A stretch of 64,000 nt of DNA from Phytophthora hibernalis (taxonomy: Eukaryota > Oomycota > Peronosporomycetes > Peronosporales > Peronosporaceae). Positions 38,189 to 49,538 of this stretch are shown here, one piece after another (the stretch's first letter is position 1; every line of letters begins with the position of its first letter). Both the position numbers and the translations under genes were made by a program. Under the pieces are notes generated by a model. That model ran no database searches and had not been told where the DNA came from. It saw only the letters and a program-made list of their open reading frames with translations. The DNA lies in NCBI GenBank assembly GCA_012656075.1, contig JAAKBF010000120.1:62001-126000 (forward strand), in the 5' to 3' direction.

Positions 38189-40332
38189 TCACTGCCCCTT
38201 TCGCGTTGCCACCACGCGTCTTGAGGAACTTGAGCAGCCCTTCTTCCGCGCGGCGACCGGCGTCGAGGACTTGATCCTTATAGTCCCCGCCTTGCAGTCA
38301 AGAAAGAATCCCCCATCCAAGAAGAGCTTCATAAAGGCGACGACGTAGTGGGACTCGAACTTGTTCTTACGATTGGCTGAGCCCCAGACGCGTGGCACGC
38401 GCGTGTACCCTCGTACCACGTAGCCGACAGGTTCATAGCTTGTTTTTTCGGCGCTTGGTTTGGGTTTTTGATCTGACTCGTTTTGAGCTTGTTCTACCTC
38501 ATCTGTTGGTTGTAGATCCTTTGCATGTAGTAGTGCCGGCTCGTCGATCGTCATGCGCGCAGCCATGGCCTTGTTCGATGCGATAAGCTCATCAATCACA
38601 GCCAAAAAGTGATCATGTTCTCCGCACCTGTGTGTCTGGTCTTGGTTTTGTTCTTGATGTTGAGGAGGTGAAGCAGCCTCTGCGTTCAGAGCCACAGACC
38701 ACGCAATCAAGTCAGCCGATGAGATGTCCGCGGACTTTAAGCACTCATCAACACGGATGACGATCGGTGCAGCCGGCGCTAGTGCTTTCAGTTGCGGGTA
38801 GCATCGTACCACGTAAGCTGTAAGTACGCCAAGAACCTTCGTACTGACGTTGAGACGGTGTTCCTTGAGTCCCGTGCATGTGCTGAACAGAAGCTCTTGC
38901 GTCCTAGACGCTCATGTGTCGCATGGTTCAGCCTCCCTACATCCACAACGACAGGCGGTGTATCTGCCTTCCAGCCGCTTAACACTCGAGCCACCTTGCG
39001 GTTTTCCCGAGGTGTGTTGAAGACATAGGCAAAGCCTTTGTTGACTTTGCTCATGTCCCACGCACCACGGTCGATAATCCACTGAGCGGCGAGGTGGTCG
39101 TCTCCGTTCGCGTGTAGGGCCCCGCCGCGCTGGAAAGAGTGAGACGTCAAGTTCGTCGTGGCGCCTGCAGGTTCTGCCACGCGCTTGAGAAGTCTATTGA
39201 CATACGCTTGTACATCATCCTCACCTCGGCTCGCATCGCCGGCCTTCGACATCTTCTTCGGTGCGGTGCTGCTAACTTGTGCTTGTTCACGTGACTATGT
39301 GCTGACAGGAAGCGGCGTCGGTGGGGTCGCCGAGATCGAGGCGACGGGAGCCATTAAGACAGCCCGGAGAGGCTCCGGCTCACATGCCAGAAGGTCGTGG
39401 AGCGGAACACCGGTATTGAGTGGAGCAGCTTCGGTCGCCACAAGGTCGGGGAGCTGGCTGAGAGACGGTGCGTCTTGCATCACTAGTGCCACTGCCAGCT
39501 CGTGTAGTGGACACGTCAGGAAGCTCACCTTGTCCAACGAGAGACCTTGTTCCTCAGCCGTCTTCACCCGCAACAGCTGAAGGTAAAAGACCCCGTCCGC
39601 TGAGACTGACGCATGTTGTTTGTGTATGTAGCCCAGATCAGAGGACCGCCCGAAGCAGTGTCACATCAGGCACACCAGCGCTGCGTCTTGGTAGTCAGAG
39701 TTGACCCGCGCTGTGGTGTACACATAGCGAATCAGAGCTTGTAAGTCCTACTTAGTACAAAGAGGAGCCTTATTAATCAAACCACCCTTTTCACGTTTCA
39801 AACAGAGTTTATCTAAAGTTTTTCCTTGCTTCAGCAAGTCCAATTCCGTAGACACACACAGGTGTGGAAACTCGTCGAACAGCCAAAGTTTAACGTGTCT
39901 ATAGTATGAAGGCGCCGTGTTTGGAACCACCTTACCTTTCTTACCTTCGTTAGTCACCAGATAGTAACCAAAGCAGTCCATCGTTGCTGCCAAATGTTTA
40001 CCGGAGGTGTCCATGCGAACGCAAGCTAGGAATAAGTCTATGCTGACGTCCTCCATCTCCAGCATTCGCTTGAAAGCACTAACCGCCGTGGTACGAGCCT
40101 TTTGGGTGTTCGTGGGAACGAACGCGGAGAGGTTCATCTCGACTGCTTGTAATGCTTCTTGTAAAGTGTGGACAAACGGTGGACATCCAACCAAGAATCT
40201 TGTCCTCTTCAGTATTCCTACGTTAGGATTACACCTAATTGTACGAATGGCAGAAATATCTGTAACGTTAGAATACTTTTTACGTTTGAAGTTTTTATTC
40301 AGATATTCATATTTTCGATATTTTTCCGACAA
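38189..40332 (-). pseudogene. Crypton-like tyrosine recombinase element, copy B
   Basis: Same family and orientation as copy A. The N-terminal core-binding region (from about 40332) has S-A-F-K-R-M-L and Y-Y-R-H-V-K-L-W-L-F. A TAG at about 39740, then the catalytic Arg in C-F-G-R-S-S-D-L just after a TGA (about 39662) where copy A has Trp. H-x-x-R is in T-S-H-S-F-Q-R-G-G-A, followed by A-A-Q-W-I-I-D-R-G-A-W and G-F-A-Y-V-F-N-T-P, which may hold the catalytic Tyr, and V-A-R-V-L-S-G-W. A C-terminal region of about 200 residues includes a basic tail. The two in-frame stops are substitutions, so decay is real. Confidence 0.72.
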
Positions 40333-40970
40333 ATATATATCGGAAAGTGTCGGAATATGTAACCTACCCTAACGCATCGTAATTGGCCAAAATGCATGTT
40401 TAATGTTTTCTAATTGGTTGAAATAACGAGCAAGGCAAACATCTAACAATCCTACCATGTTATCTGTCGGAAAGACGTGTATTATGACAAAGCGACCCCT
40501 TATGACAAGGAAATGTCGGTACCGTATATTCATTCTTACTTGAAGTATATTTTTAGGAAGCACTGCATGCCCTTGCCCACAAAAATGAATGAGCACGATC
40601 CAATGGTACATGTAGGAGCGGAAAGCTCTGAGTGTCAGTTTTTCAATGCAATTTTCATAAGGAACTAATAGGAAGAGACAATTTGCCAGCTCTTGACAAG
40701 GATTGTTTTTTAAGACAATCCTGCGTCTATGCTGTAAAAACAAAGCACGAATGCAAGAATTTCAGAGCTTCGTGCAACGCACGACTTTGTTTTTTAAGCA
40801 ATACCAAATGTTCCAGTTTGACCCATTAGGCTTGGTGTACCGGTAACTGGGCCATGGGCAGACAAGTGGACGGCCTTGGCGGATCGTTCTTTTTATTTGT
40901 GGTTTGCAAACAAAACCTGTAGTCGACAGCTTGGGGGACCAATCATGCAGCTCAATGCCAACCCGCAAGT
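40333..40970. other. AT-rich spacer, no gene seen
   Basis: Contains short frames only. The 3' flank and probable terminator of the HAD-like gene lie at the right edge. Confidence 0.4.
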
Positions 40971-42203
40971 TTACTTGACGTACTTCTCGAAGAGCGAAAT
41001 GAAGTACTTCTGGTCCGTGATAGCCGCGAAGGGCTCCACCCGCTGTAGGTACTTGCCATGGCTCTTCTCAAAGTCCACGGGGGCACCAGAGCGAATATCT
41101 CGCACGTCGACAATGTGCGAGTGGTGTGCCTCGATATGGTCATCGAAGAAGACGGAAACATTGTTGTCCTCCTCTTCGTTGACGAGTAGCAGTTTGCCGT
41201 ATTGACCATCCTCAGCGTGGGCGCTCCACCACTCCCAGTAGTCACGCAGCGCGAGCGTGCTGGCACCTTGAAGCATGCCTTCAAGCGTTTCTTGAATAGG
41301 CTGGAAGCCACGGATCACCTTGATGTTCGGATCCGACGCAGCATAAAAGGAGTTCGGCGCGTTGGCCCCTTCTTCCGCCAACTTGGAGGAAAACGGCACC
41401 TTGGTGAGTGTGCCCACAGCCAACGCCGTGCCGTCAGCCCCAAACCCGTCACGATAAAACGTGCCCACACGACGCGCACTCGGCTCCAAATTCAACCGGA
41501 ATTGCTCCGGCAGCGCGGGAATTCCGACAGGGTGTCTCCCGTCCACGAGAAACTCGAGTTCCCTCGCCACCTCGACAATGTCATCTCCAAAAGTGCGGAA
41601 CACCAGCTTCACGTCCACCTCCTTGGTCACCTCAGGCGACGCCAAGTGCGCCAAAAACTGCAAAAATGACGGCAGCAAGTAGTACTTCCCGTCGCTCCAC
41701 GCCTCCTGCAGGCGCGACTTGGGCATAGTGGCGGCCAATTCCTTGGCAGCATCCCGCTGCGTCCCCATTGGGAAGTGCAGCTTGTACATCACCTCGTTAA
41801 AGGATCCACGCACCTTGTAACCAGGTGCATTTTCTCCTCCAGTAAAGGCCGACTGCAGTGCAGTGCGTTTCTTCTTGGCTGCCTTGTTTACTGCCTTGAC
41901 TTGGTCAATGTCACTGCCCTGTACAGTTGCTAAGCTCTGGTATGGGTGGGCGTCATCCACAAACTGTTTGTATGTGATGAACTCATTGGGTGGATTCGAA
42001 GAGGTGATTGGTGGGGCAATGGACGAAGCGTCCGACACGCAGATCCATTCGGACGGACGTTGTGAGTCCACGTACCCCCACGAGCACTCCGACAGCAGGT
42101 AGTCCACCGTGTTCTCCATGGTGCGACCACCGGCTGCGTCCGACATGAGGACGGTGCGGTTCAAGTCGAAGTGCAGCACCACGCGGCGCCTGCTGGTTGC
42201 CAT
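40971..42203 (-). CDS. Conserved protein with HAD-like motifs
   Basis: Intact single-exon gene of 410 codons. I chose ATG 42203 (M-A-T-S-R-R-R) because the in-frame extension upstream to 42290 has no ATG at its start. V-V-L-H-F-D-L-N-R-T-V-L at residues 9-20 looks like HAD motif I, but the second acidic residue is Asn. S-V-F-F-D-D-H near residue 360 looks like motif IV. Between them lie conserved-looking blocks (Y-Y-L-L-P-S-F-L-Q-F-L, V-F-R-T-F-G-D-D-I). No signal peptide or membrane segment, so it is probably cytosolic. The substrate is unknown, and the D-to-N change makes classical phosphatase chemistry doubtful. GC-rich, host-like codon use. Confidence 0.75.
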   Translation of the reverse strand: MATSRRRVVLHFDLNRTVLMSDAAGGRTMENTVDYLLSECSWGYVDSQRPSEWICVSDASSIAPPITSSNPPNEFITYKQFVDDAHPYQSLATVQGSDIDQVKAVNKAAKKKRTALQSAFTGGENAPGYKVRGSFNEVMYKLHFPMGTQRDAAKELAATMPKSRLQEAWSDGKYYLLPSFLQFLAHLASPEVTKEVDVKLVFRTFGDDIVEVARELEFLVDGRHPVGIPALPEQFRLNLEPSARRVGTFYRDGFGADGTALAVGTLTKVPFSSKLAEEGANAPNSFYAASDPNIKVIRGFQPIQETLEGMLQGASTLALRDYWEWWSAHAEDGQYGKLLLVNEEEDNNVSVFFDDHIEAHHSHIVDVRDIRSGAPVDFEKSHGKYLQRVEPFAAITDQKYFISLFEKYVK

Positions 42204-42518
42204 GATCGAGGAGAGCGTCGTGGATTGGGGGTAACTTTTTGTGAGCTTTTCGATTAATGGCGACCACCGAAATGTGACGGGTTGGACCAATGAAAACGCA
42301 GTGTAGCCATGATCGAATGATCTTTTTGTAACGGCTAGGTCACTTTACCTAAGAGTTTTTCGAGCGCATGGTCAGACACCTTGATACTCGTTTGCGTTTT
42401 CAGGACTGTACCCGGGTGACTTTACGTTGTAAGTTACAACGCTCGGCTTCACACAGATTTCTTCGCACCCAATCGCCCCAGTCCGGATTTTACTTCTCGG
42501 TCTTCTCATCGCCTCAAG
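42204..42518. other. Divergent intergenic region (HAD-like and kinase genes)
   Basis: About 315 bp between two divergent genes. The kinase side has several pyrimidine-rich stretches (TTCTTCGCACCC, CTTCTCATCGCC) suitable for a start site. No clear Inr/FPR match. Confidence 0.35.
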
Positions 42519-44333
42519 ATGCTGCTCAACTACGTGCTCGCATTGCTGGTGGTCTTCCAGACTTGTGATGTTCGAGCTTATAGTAATGTCTCCTCCTTGC
42601 TGCCAGCATTGTCGACGCTGACTCCACCTATGGTCCCGACAAGTCTCAACATGGCGCTTCGATCTCTCGTGGGGGCGTGGACACTTTCGTGAAATACCCG
42701 CCGAATTTACAGCGTGCGATGCTGTGGAACGCTGGATGGATTCGTGTCATTCCCGAATCTGCAGGCTCTGGTTCAGCTTCGGATGGTTTGGGTGAATACG
42801 TGCAGATGTACGTGCAATGCGGCCTCGCTATGAGTAGCATCTTCCTGTCAGAATCGACGCTTTCCGATGATGAGTCGTTGTGTGAGCTTAAAAGCTGCAA
42901 AACCGGTGTCATCACCTACACAATGTCGACATGTGAACCAAGTTTTGTGGAGAGCAAGACCCTGTGCGCGTTGAGTCCTGAGGCCGATGAGTTTGACGAT
43001 GCACTTAGTCAAAAGAATGGACCCATGTGGTCAACGGATGGCCAGCTTGATGAGAGCTTTGACCCGCAATTTTACCAATTCAACAACGACAATGGTGACT
43101 ATACGACCATCTACATGCTGACACAACAGAGCACGTGGTACATGAGAGATGATTCATGCCCTAATGGTGCGCAGTTCATCGTGCCATGCCGCAAGGTGGG
43201 CGCGGATGAAATAGCAGATACGTGGTGTGAGCCTCCAATTGAATCGTGGGTTTTGGAGTGGGTAGAAAATGAAAAGCAGAACATCGATACGAGCGCAATT
43301 ACTACTAACAGTGAAGACAACGGCGGCCTTAGTACACCAGCAATCGTTGGTATAATTGCTGTGTGTAGTGTGGCTGTCCTACTCCTGCTGGGATTCATCG
43401 TAGTTCGTCAACGCCGCTCAAAAACAAATCAAGGTCAGACTGGGTTGTGGAACGACGACATCATCACCGCCAACAGAGTTCCTCGTGAAAAGGTTCGCAT
43501 CGACCAACTCATCAGCCGAGGTGCCTTTGGTGAAGTGTACAACGGCATCTACAACGAAGAGCGTGTGGCGATCAAGATGTTGCTTCCTAGTACACGACGC
43601 GATATCAAGCTGGTGAACGAGTTTCTAACAGAGGCAAGATTGACAGCCGTGATGGACCACCCTCGTATTGTTTCGTGCATTGGTATCGCGTGGGACTCGC
43701 TTTCGGATCTGTGTGTGGTGCTGGAGTTCATGGAAGGTGGGGATCTCCGAACACTATTGAGCAATTATGAGAGATCGAGATACCCTTTGGGTTTCAACCA
43801 AGAGAAAGTTACCATCGCTGCACGTGGCCCATGCTCTAACATACTTGCATTCGCTGGAGCCGCCCGTGATCCACCGCGACTTGAAATCGAGGAATATTTT
43901 ACTGAACCACATGCTCGAAGCCAAGTTGACGGATTTCGGAATCTCTCGCGAACGTTTAGACCAGACGATGACGGCCGGAGTGGGAACTTCGTTGTGGATG
44001 GCTCCAGAGATGATGAAGGGCGAAAAATACGACGAAATGGCAGACATGTTCTCGTTTGGAGTCGTATTGTCCGAGTTAGACGTCCACACACTGCCGTACG
44101 CTCAAGCCAAACAAGAGATGCAGAACTCGCACGGGAGACAAATGTCGGACGCTACACTTCTTCAAAGAGTGGCGATGGGGACAATTAGTGTCGAGTTTTC
44201 CAATGCCGGTCCGCTGTCAATGATTGAGCTGGGTCGTACTTGCGTGTCGACGGATCCGAGCGTGCGGCCGAGCGCGGCGGAGGCTCTTTTCAAGCTGCAG
44301 GTAATACTATCGAAGGAGTGTCATGAAAAGTGA
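42519..44333 (+). pseudogene. TKL receptor-like kinase (two frame breaks)
   Basis: Most complete member of the local kinase family. ATG 42519 opens a signal peptide (hydrophobic L-L-N-Y-V-L-A-L-L-V-V-F core). After a 2-nt TC excess in a TCTCTC run near 42665, the ectodomain follows with at least ten Cys. It has a transmembrane helix (I-V-G-I-I-A-V-C-S-V-A-V-L-L-L-L-G-F), juxtamembrane Q-T-G-L-W-N-D-D-I-I-T-A, and a kinase domain with G-A-F-G-E-V, V-A-I-K-M, H-R-D-L-K-S-R-N, D-F-G-I-S and M-A-P-E. A 2-nt loss (CGCG to CG) near 43818 interrupts the catalytic domain. Both breaks are in short repeats, so the gene could be intact in reality. The stop is at 44331-44333. Confidence 0.85.
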
Positions 44334-44605
44334 CGAGGTCAGCGTTACCAAGATACGTGTAACTTAGCATGACGTGATCAGGATGTACACGTACAGTAGC
44401 AGGAACGAAGATGCGCATCTCCCAGTTGAAATTGCGCAGTGCACCACGATAAGTTGCAGGTAAAAGCAATGTACCCATGTCTTGTGCTCATAGTGACATG
44501 TCACTGTACAACTAAGACAAGAACAATGGACGCTCCAAAGCGGGGATTGCTCGCTCCGACACTTCTTCTGTGAAGAAAGTGGTCTCTTCGCTCCCTGACG
44601 CCGAG

Positions 44606-44725
44606 ATGGAGCTTCTGCGCGCACTCGAAGAAGAAGTCACGAAAGAAGAAGAGCGACAGAAGAATAACAACAAGAAACAACAAGAAGAAGAAGATGACGA
44701 CTACGATGAATCCGACGATGAATAA
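44606..44725 (+). CDS. Small acidic C-terminal exon or ORF
   Basis: 39 codons from ATG 44606, rich in Glu/Asp/Lys, ending D-E-S-D-D-E. The open frame extends upstream without ATG to about 44518, preceded by an AG that could be a splice acceptor, so it may be the last exon of an unrecognised gene. Convergent with the ARF-like gene. Function unknown. Confidence 0.25.
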   Translation: MELLRALEEEVTKEEERQKNNNKKQQEEEDDDYDESDDE

Positions 44726-44756
44726 GAAGTCCAAAACAGAATTAATATTTTTTAAT

Positions 44757-45802
44757 TCATGAAGACGGGGTCTTCTTCAGTTCTTCGTTGAGCCAAGTCC
44801 GCAGTGCTCGGACGCTGTCACGGTCTTGTGCACAACACTCGAAGACGTTCGCGAGGAGCGTGGAGATTGGAGAATTAGTCGCAGAAGAAGAAAAATTTAA
44901 GTTGCGTTTCGGTCCAGAAGGTCTCAATTCCGCTGCTACCACTGCCGGGGTTGCAAATAGGAGGGACGTCTTGGATTTGGATGAAGAAGAAGAAATGGCG
45001 CTTGAAGAGCTCAGGTCAGGATGTCGACGTCGGTCCATTATTAATGCGTTGTCGACACATTTGCGGAGTTCTCGACGAGCTTCACGCGTAGCAGAACGTT
45101 GCAGTTGCTTGCGGTTGCTGAGATGTTGCTGATACTCTTTGGATTGAGGCTCTTCTGGGGTTTCGGCTGGTAGCGGTGGTAAGAAGTGGTCGATTTTGTT
45201 TAGCACGAGGAAGAGCTGTGTGTTGAAGAAGACTTTATGTCGAGTCTTGTGTTTGAGGAATCGAACAAGTTCCGTGGCGACAAGGGGAAGCGGACAGGGT
45301 CCGTGGCGTCGACAATGAAAAGCACAGCGACAATGGGGAGAGCAGTCTGAAAAGTGTTGGCGGGGGCGAGGTTGTTGAGGTTGGTGCTGCTGCCGCCGAA
45401 AGTCGAGAAATCACCGGTGGCACTGTACCATTTGGCTCGACAAGTACGACGACCAGGAGGATCAACGAGCTGCAGGTATTTGTCGCCGTTTTCAATGCGA
45501 AAACTCGCAGTTTGAAGCGCTCGCGTCGGTTCTGGAAACAGGTAAGAAGGCAATTCGATGCCCTTTGAGGTGTAAAGACTCAAGTCGTCGCCGACGGATA
45601 CTCGCGATAGGTGATTTACTACCGTTGACTTGCCAGCACCATCGAGCCCCAGTACGAGCAGTTTACCCCGATGTTTCTTCACTGCAGGTTGGCGAGTGAG
45701 CATTACGGTCAACATCCGAAGTGAGCCGCGGTGGTCTGTGTCGGAAGAATTCTCGCCGTCTGTCTGGTAGGCCAGCAAGTCGTGTGAAGGGAATACCCCC
45801 AT
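44757..45802 (-). CDS. ARF-like small GTPase with long C-terminal extension, one frameshift
   Basis: Predicted membrane-associated GTP-binding switch. I chose ATG 45802 because it gives M-G-V-F-P-S, an N-myristoylation-type start (Gly2, Ser6) as in ARF/ARL proteins. P-loop L-G-L-D-G-A-G-K-S-T (G1); L-V-D-P-P-G (G3, replacing W-D-x-G-G); V-L-F-I-V-D-A-T-D strand; V-L-N-K-I-D (G4). A single missing base near 45285 shifts the frame between the G3 strand and G4; reading resumes cleanly. After G4 there is a basic and Ser-rich tail of about 130 residues not seen in usual ARLs. SRP receptor beta subunit is an alternative, but the G4 and strand pattern fit ARL better. Confidence 0.7.
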
Positions 45803-46039
45803 GGTCACGTATGGTACAAAGATGGTCAGAAGTGAGACCCCGTCGAAGCGTGAGTGGATCGTGTGGTAGTGGCGACTATTTCGGCTGAAGTCGTTCTCGA
45901 GCGGTTGAGAGGTTTGCCACAGACCACCAGAAATAGTGATCTTGTTGATGCTGAGCATGGTGTGGACGACCAATTCGCATCCGCACTTCATTCACACCCA
46001 ATTGAAGCACTCAGTCAAACAAATATTTCGAGGTAGGCT

Positions 46040-49000
46040 ATGGGCTTGGAAGCTGATGGCAGTGGGAGCGACCGAAAGACATCGTTTAAAGATGGCGCAG
46101 CTGTGCGTGTTCGTGGTGAAGATGGAGAATCACTCGACGCTACGATCGTTCGCCAACATCGAAACGGGGACTACACGGTGAAGTACAAGGCTTCGGACAA
46201 AATTGAGAAGAACGTGACGAAAGACCGCGTACAATCTGCAGAAGGGAAGGCTAAGACGCGAAAGAAACAAGAAGACGACGGAAGTGATGAAGACGAGGGT
46301 ACCAAGCTGGAAGTAGGCGCAGCAGTGCAGCTCAAAACCGAAAAGGGTAAATGGTGCGACGGTCAGATTCAGAAAGTCCGAAGCAATGGCAGATATGACG
46401 TTGCAATGGAAGATGACGACGACGAAGTGGCGAAAAATGTGGAGCGGCGAGATATCCGTGAGCGTAAATCCTCCAGTAAGAAAAGAAAAGCGCAAGTGCC
46501 GATGACGAGAGTGGTGATAGTGCCACCGAAGATGATAAGCCTGCTACGAGGAAACGAAAACAACAAGGGAGAGGTGGCAAAAGCAAGCACGAATTGGTCA
46601 CAAGCGAAGACGATAGTGATGAAAGTGATGACAATTCGCGACCAAGTCGTTTTCAACCCCGTAATGGTGCATCGACTTTCTCGCAGTTACGAGTGAATCA
46701 ACTGGTTGAGTTTGAAGACAAAAGCGGGCGAATTCGTCGTGGTCGGATTAAAATGCTCAACAGAGAGCAGCGTTCGTGTGATGTGGAGCATGAAAGTGAT
46801 ACTGAAAAGGTATCAAAGCGGATCCCTCTCGACGTTGTTCGGCCCACCACAGCGTTTGGTCGCCTATTTGGGACAAATCGAAATTTCGTGCCATTTCAGA
46901 TGAACACGCACGTTTACTATCGCACGAAGGACGGCATGGAGCGTAAAGGAATCATCTTGAAGGTTTCCAAGAGCAGTGGCAAGACGCTTTACGACGTTGA
47001 AGACTTGCTCGACGGAACCATGATCAAACAACTTTCAGTGGGAAAGTTGCGAACTGTTCCGTGGCTTGACTACTCCCTCCCGAGCTGGAATGGATTACCG
47101 AGCCTGCCGAATTTCTCGCTGTTTGGTGCCCCTATTCTTCGAAAGGGAATGAACGTCCGCTTTCGTCGCACCGACAAGGAAACAGGACGCGTATTGTGGA
47201 AAGACGGCGTTATCATGAAAGCGAAGTCGAATTCATGCTGCATCGTGGAATATTTTGGACCAGACGGTAAAAGTAAGCGGGACGAAGTGAAAAATGCCGA
47301 CATTCAAGCGCGGTTCTTTCGGATGCCGTTCAGTGGTATGCTAGACGGCGTGATGGATGGCATATCGCTGCCCTCCATTCAACTACCTGCGAGTACATTT
47401 AAGGTCGGCAGTGCAGTGGAAGTGTCAAGTGGAGCTAAGGTATTCCTCGGCACAGTCGTTAGATCGAATGAGCTTGATAAGACGTACACAATCCGGTATG
47501 AAGACGGTCGGAAAGAAAAGAATGTTCCTAGTGATCGAGTTCGGCTCTCGCTTCGCCACTTACGAATCGGCACTGAGGTTGAAATGATCGTCGAAGGCCC
47601 GTGCAAGGAAGTCTCAAAACTAGATGGCGAGGTAGCGTGGATCCATCGCGATGAAAAGGTGGCAGTTCGTATCAATGGTGGAAATAATGACGTCTTCGCT
47701 GAAGTTTGCCCTCATGCACTAATGGTTGGTGGGAAACCAGCGTTTACTGCTCCACTAAGTAGTACGTGGCTGGAGCTCTTGGGATACTACTTCAATTTGG
47801 CTGCCGAGCTACTGATCTACACCTGGTTCTTCTTCGGCATGATGGTTGAGATGGATGAAATGGTAACGTTACATGAAGACACATCGAACGATTTGCTGCA
47901 GAACGAAGAGTACATGACCGCAATGTATACCAGCCAGCAGGTAAACTGGGGACTCTGTCAACATTCTGCACTACGAAACGAATCCTCTTCAAATTCCTCT
48001 GCGTATTTGCTGATCCCTTCGAATGTGATGGGGACCGATCGCGCATGGCTTGTGGCGCTGCTAGCATCAAAGGCTACTTTGACAGCGTGCTGTGGTATAT
48101 TGGTGCTTCGATGCTTGCGCTCGAAGGTGTCAGCGCTGCAAGATGAGTAAGTTCGAGATCACTGACTTTCTGCATTTGATATAGCAGTCTCTAACTAATG
48201 TTTGCATCATCATTTGCTTGTGCAGCTTCATTGACTTGAAGGAATATCAGCAGGAACGGGTGGCGCGACGGCACTTAGCAGTGGCGATGGGCTGGACACT
48301 TGTTGTCACGTTCATGACTTTGGTGAACTATGCATCATTGTTGAATCGGTTTGATTTCTACTGTCTACTGAACAACAAGTCGCTGAGCTTCGATGAGCTG
48401 GCACTGAGCATCGACCCATTCGCTATCCATACGAACTACTCCAACTCGGTTCAGCTATTGATCGCTCTTGCTGCCAAAACCACGTTCAATCTCTTCCGAG
48501 GAGTGACTTTCCACCTTCTGCTGTTCGCGTTCCCAACGAGCGGCACAAACTTCATACGCCGCGTCATGCTCTTGCTACCGTCCATCATTGTGACTGCATT
48601 ACTCTGTGCGATTGGCGGGGCAGCGCTGCACACCTTCTACTACGTGCAGAAGACTGAGATGCTGAGTGACAAGACACTTGAGATGTCCACGCACACCGAT
48701 CTCTCGGTGGTACTTCTAGTGCTATCACTGTGGTTTATCTACTGCGTGTACAACCTCGGAGCTGCCGCAGGACGCTTTTCTGAGACGCGTCTAGAGCGAC
48801 AACGGACGTCGCGAGACGAGGTGTCCGAAGACGTGCTGGATCTTGCCGAGCGTGGCGAGTTCGGTCTTCAAGCACAGCGAGAAGCTCTAGTGACCAAGGT
48901 GGAGCAACGACAGGATCAACTGGGCATATGCAAGCTGAGTATCCTGCGCATCTATCGACATATTCTCGTGCATTTCATCGCCGCTGCGGTGGCCATCTAC

Positions 49001-49183
49001 ATCGACGTGACGCTGCGTAAAGTGGTCAAAGAGCTGGAAGGGAGCTCCGTTGCTCTTCATGCTCTGGCATTTCACCTCGCTGCGTCGATCACGTGGCTAG
49101 TTGGGTCGGTAATGGCAGCCATGTTTGCCATTTCAGTACGACAGCAATCGCCTGAGTTGTTGGCGTACATCCTAGACGTGTAG
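46040..49183 (+). CDS. Tudor-like repeat protein fused to multi-pass membrane domain
   Basis: Two exons: 46040-48146 and 48226-49183 (79-bp GTAAGT...TGCAG intron with a CTAAC branch). The N-terminal 700 residues contain about seven Tudor/Agenet-like beta-barrel repeats, each starting near F/L-x-x-G-x-x-V and holding a D/E-G or R-Y-D/Y-D-V core (for example G-A-A-V-R-V-R-G-E-D-G, G-A-A-V-Q-L-K-T-E-K-G, G-S-A-V-E-V-S-S-G). An acidic/basic linker follows the second repeat. The C-terminal 500 residues carry about eight predicted membrane helices (for example L-V-V-T-F-M-T-L-V-N-Y and I-I-V-T-A-L-L-C-A-I-G-G). One base is missing in an A-run near 46490. Divergent from the ARF-like gene, 237 bp apart. 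No known family combines these parts to my knowledge. Confidence 0.75.
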
Positions 49184-49538
49184 CCCCAGCTATAGATGTA
49201 CCAACTTCAACGACTGCAACTACTTCATTAAGTATACACTGCATCCCATCCGCTCGGTTTGATGAGCGACTTATGTTGCATCGAATCAATTTGTTGTGAT
49301 GCAAACTAGTCGGGCGTAAAAGAAAAAGTCTGCTGCTACCGAAACATGCAACGCCGGTACAATTTATTTTTCAAAGATTATCAAAACAAGGTATATTAAA
49401 ATTCTAATTCCAGGTGCACACACTTCAACCACAAGGCATCTCTTCAAGCTTGCCATTGTGCTGCTGGCGCAATTAATGCAAATTCCAGCACGTCACTAGT
49501 TCATTTCTAGCAGCGTGATGCATCGGCAGCACCAAAAA
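49184..49538. other. Convergent 3' intergenic region
   Basis: Between the 3' ends of the Tudor-like gene and the His-rich gene; AT-rich, with AATTTATTTTTC and AATTCT stretches. No gene. Confidence 0.4.

Noticed and set aside
34656..40332. Phage or prophage integrase
   Set aside because: Tyrosine-recombinase motifs occur with introns, eukaryotic context and two related copies; Crypton/DIRS-type elements explain them better.
42204..42290. N-terminal extension of the HAD-like protein
   Set aside because: The open frame begins with TTG, not ATG; the first ATG is at 42203.
44757..45802. SRP receptor beta subunit
   Set aside because: G-domain strand spacing and N-K-I-D box fit ARF-like proteins better and no N-terminal membrane anchor precedes the P-loop; kept only as an alternative.
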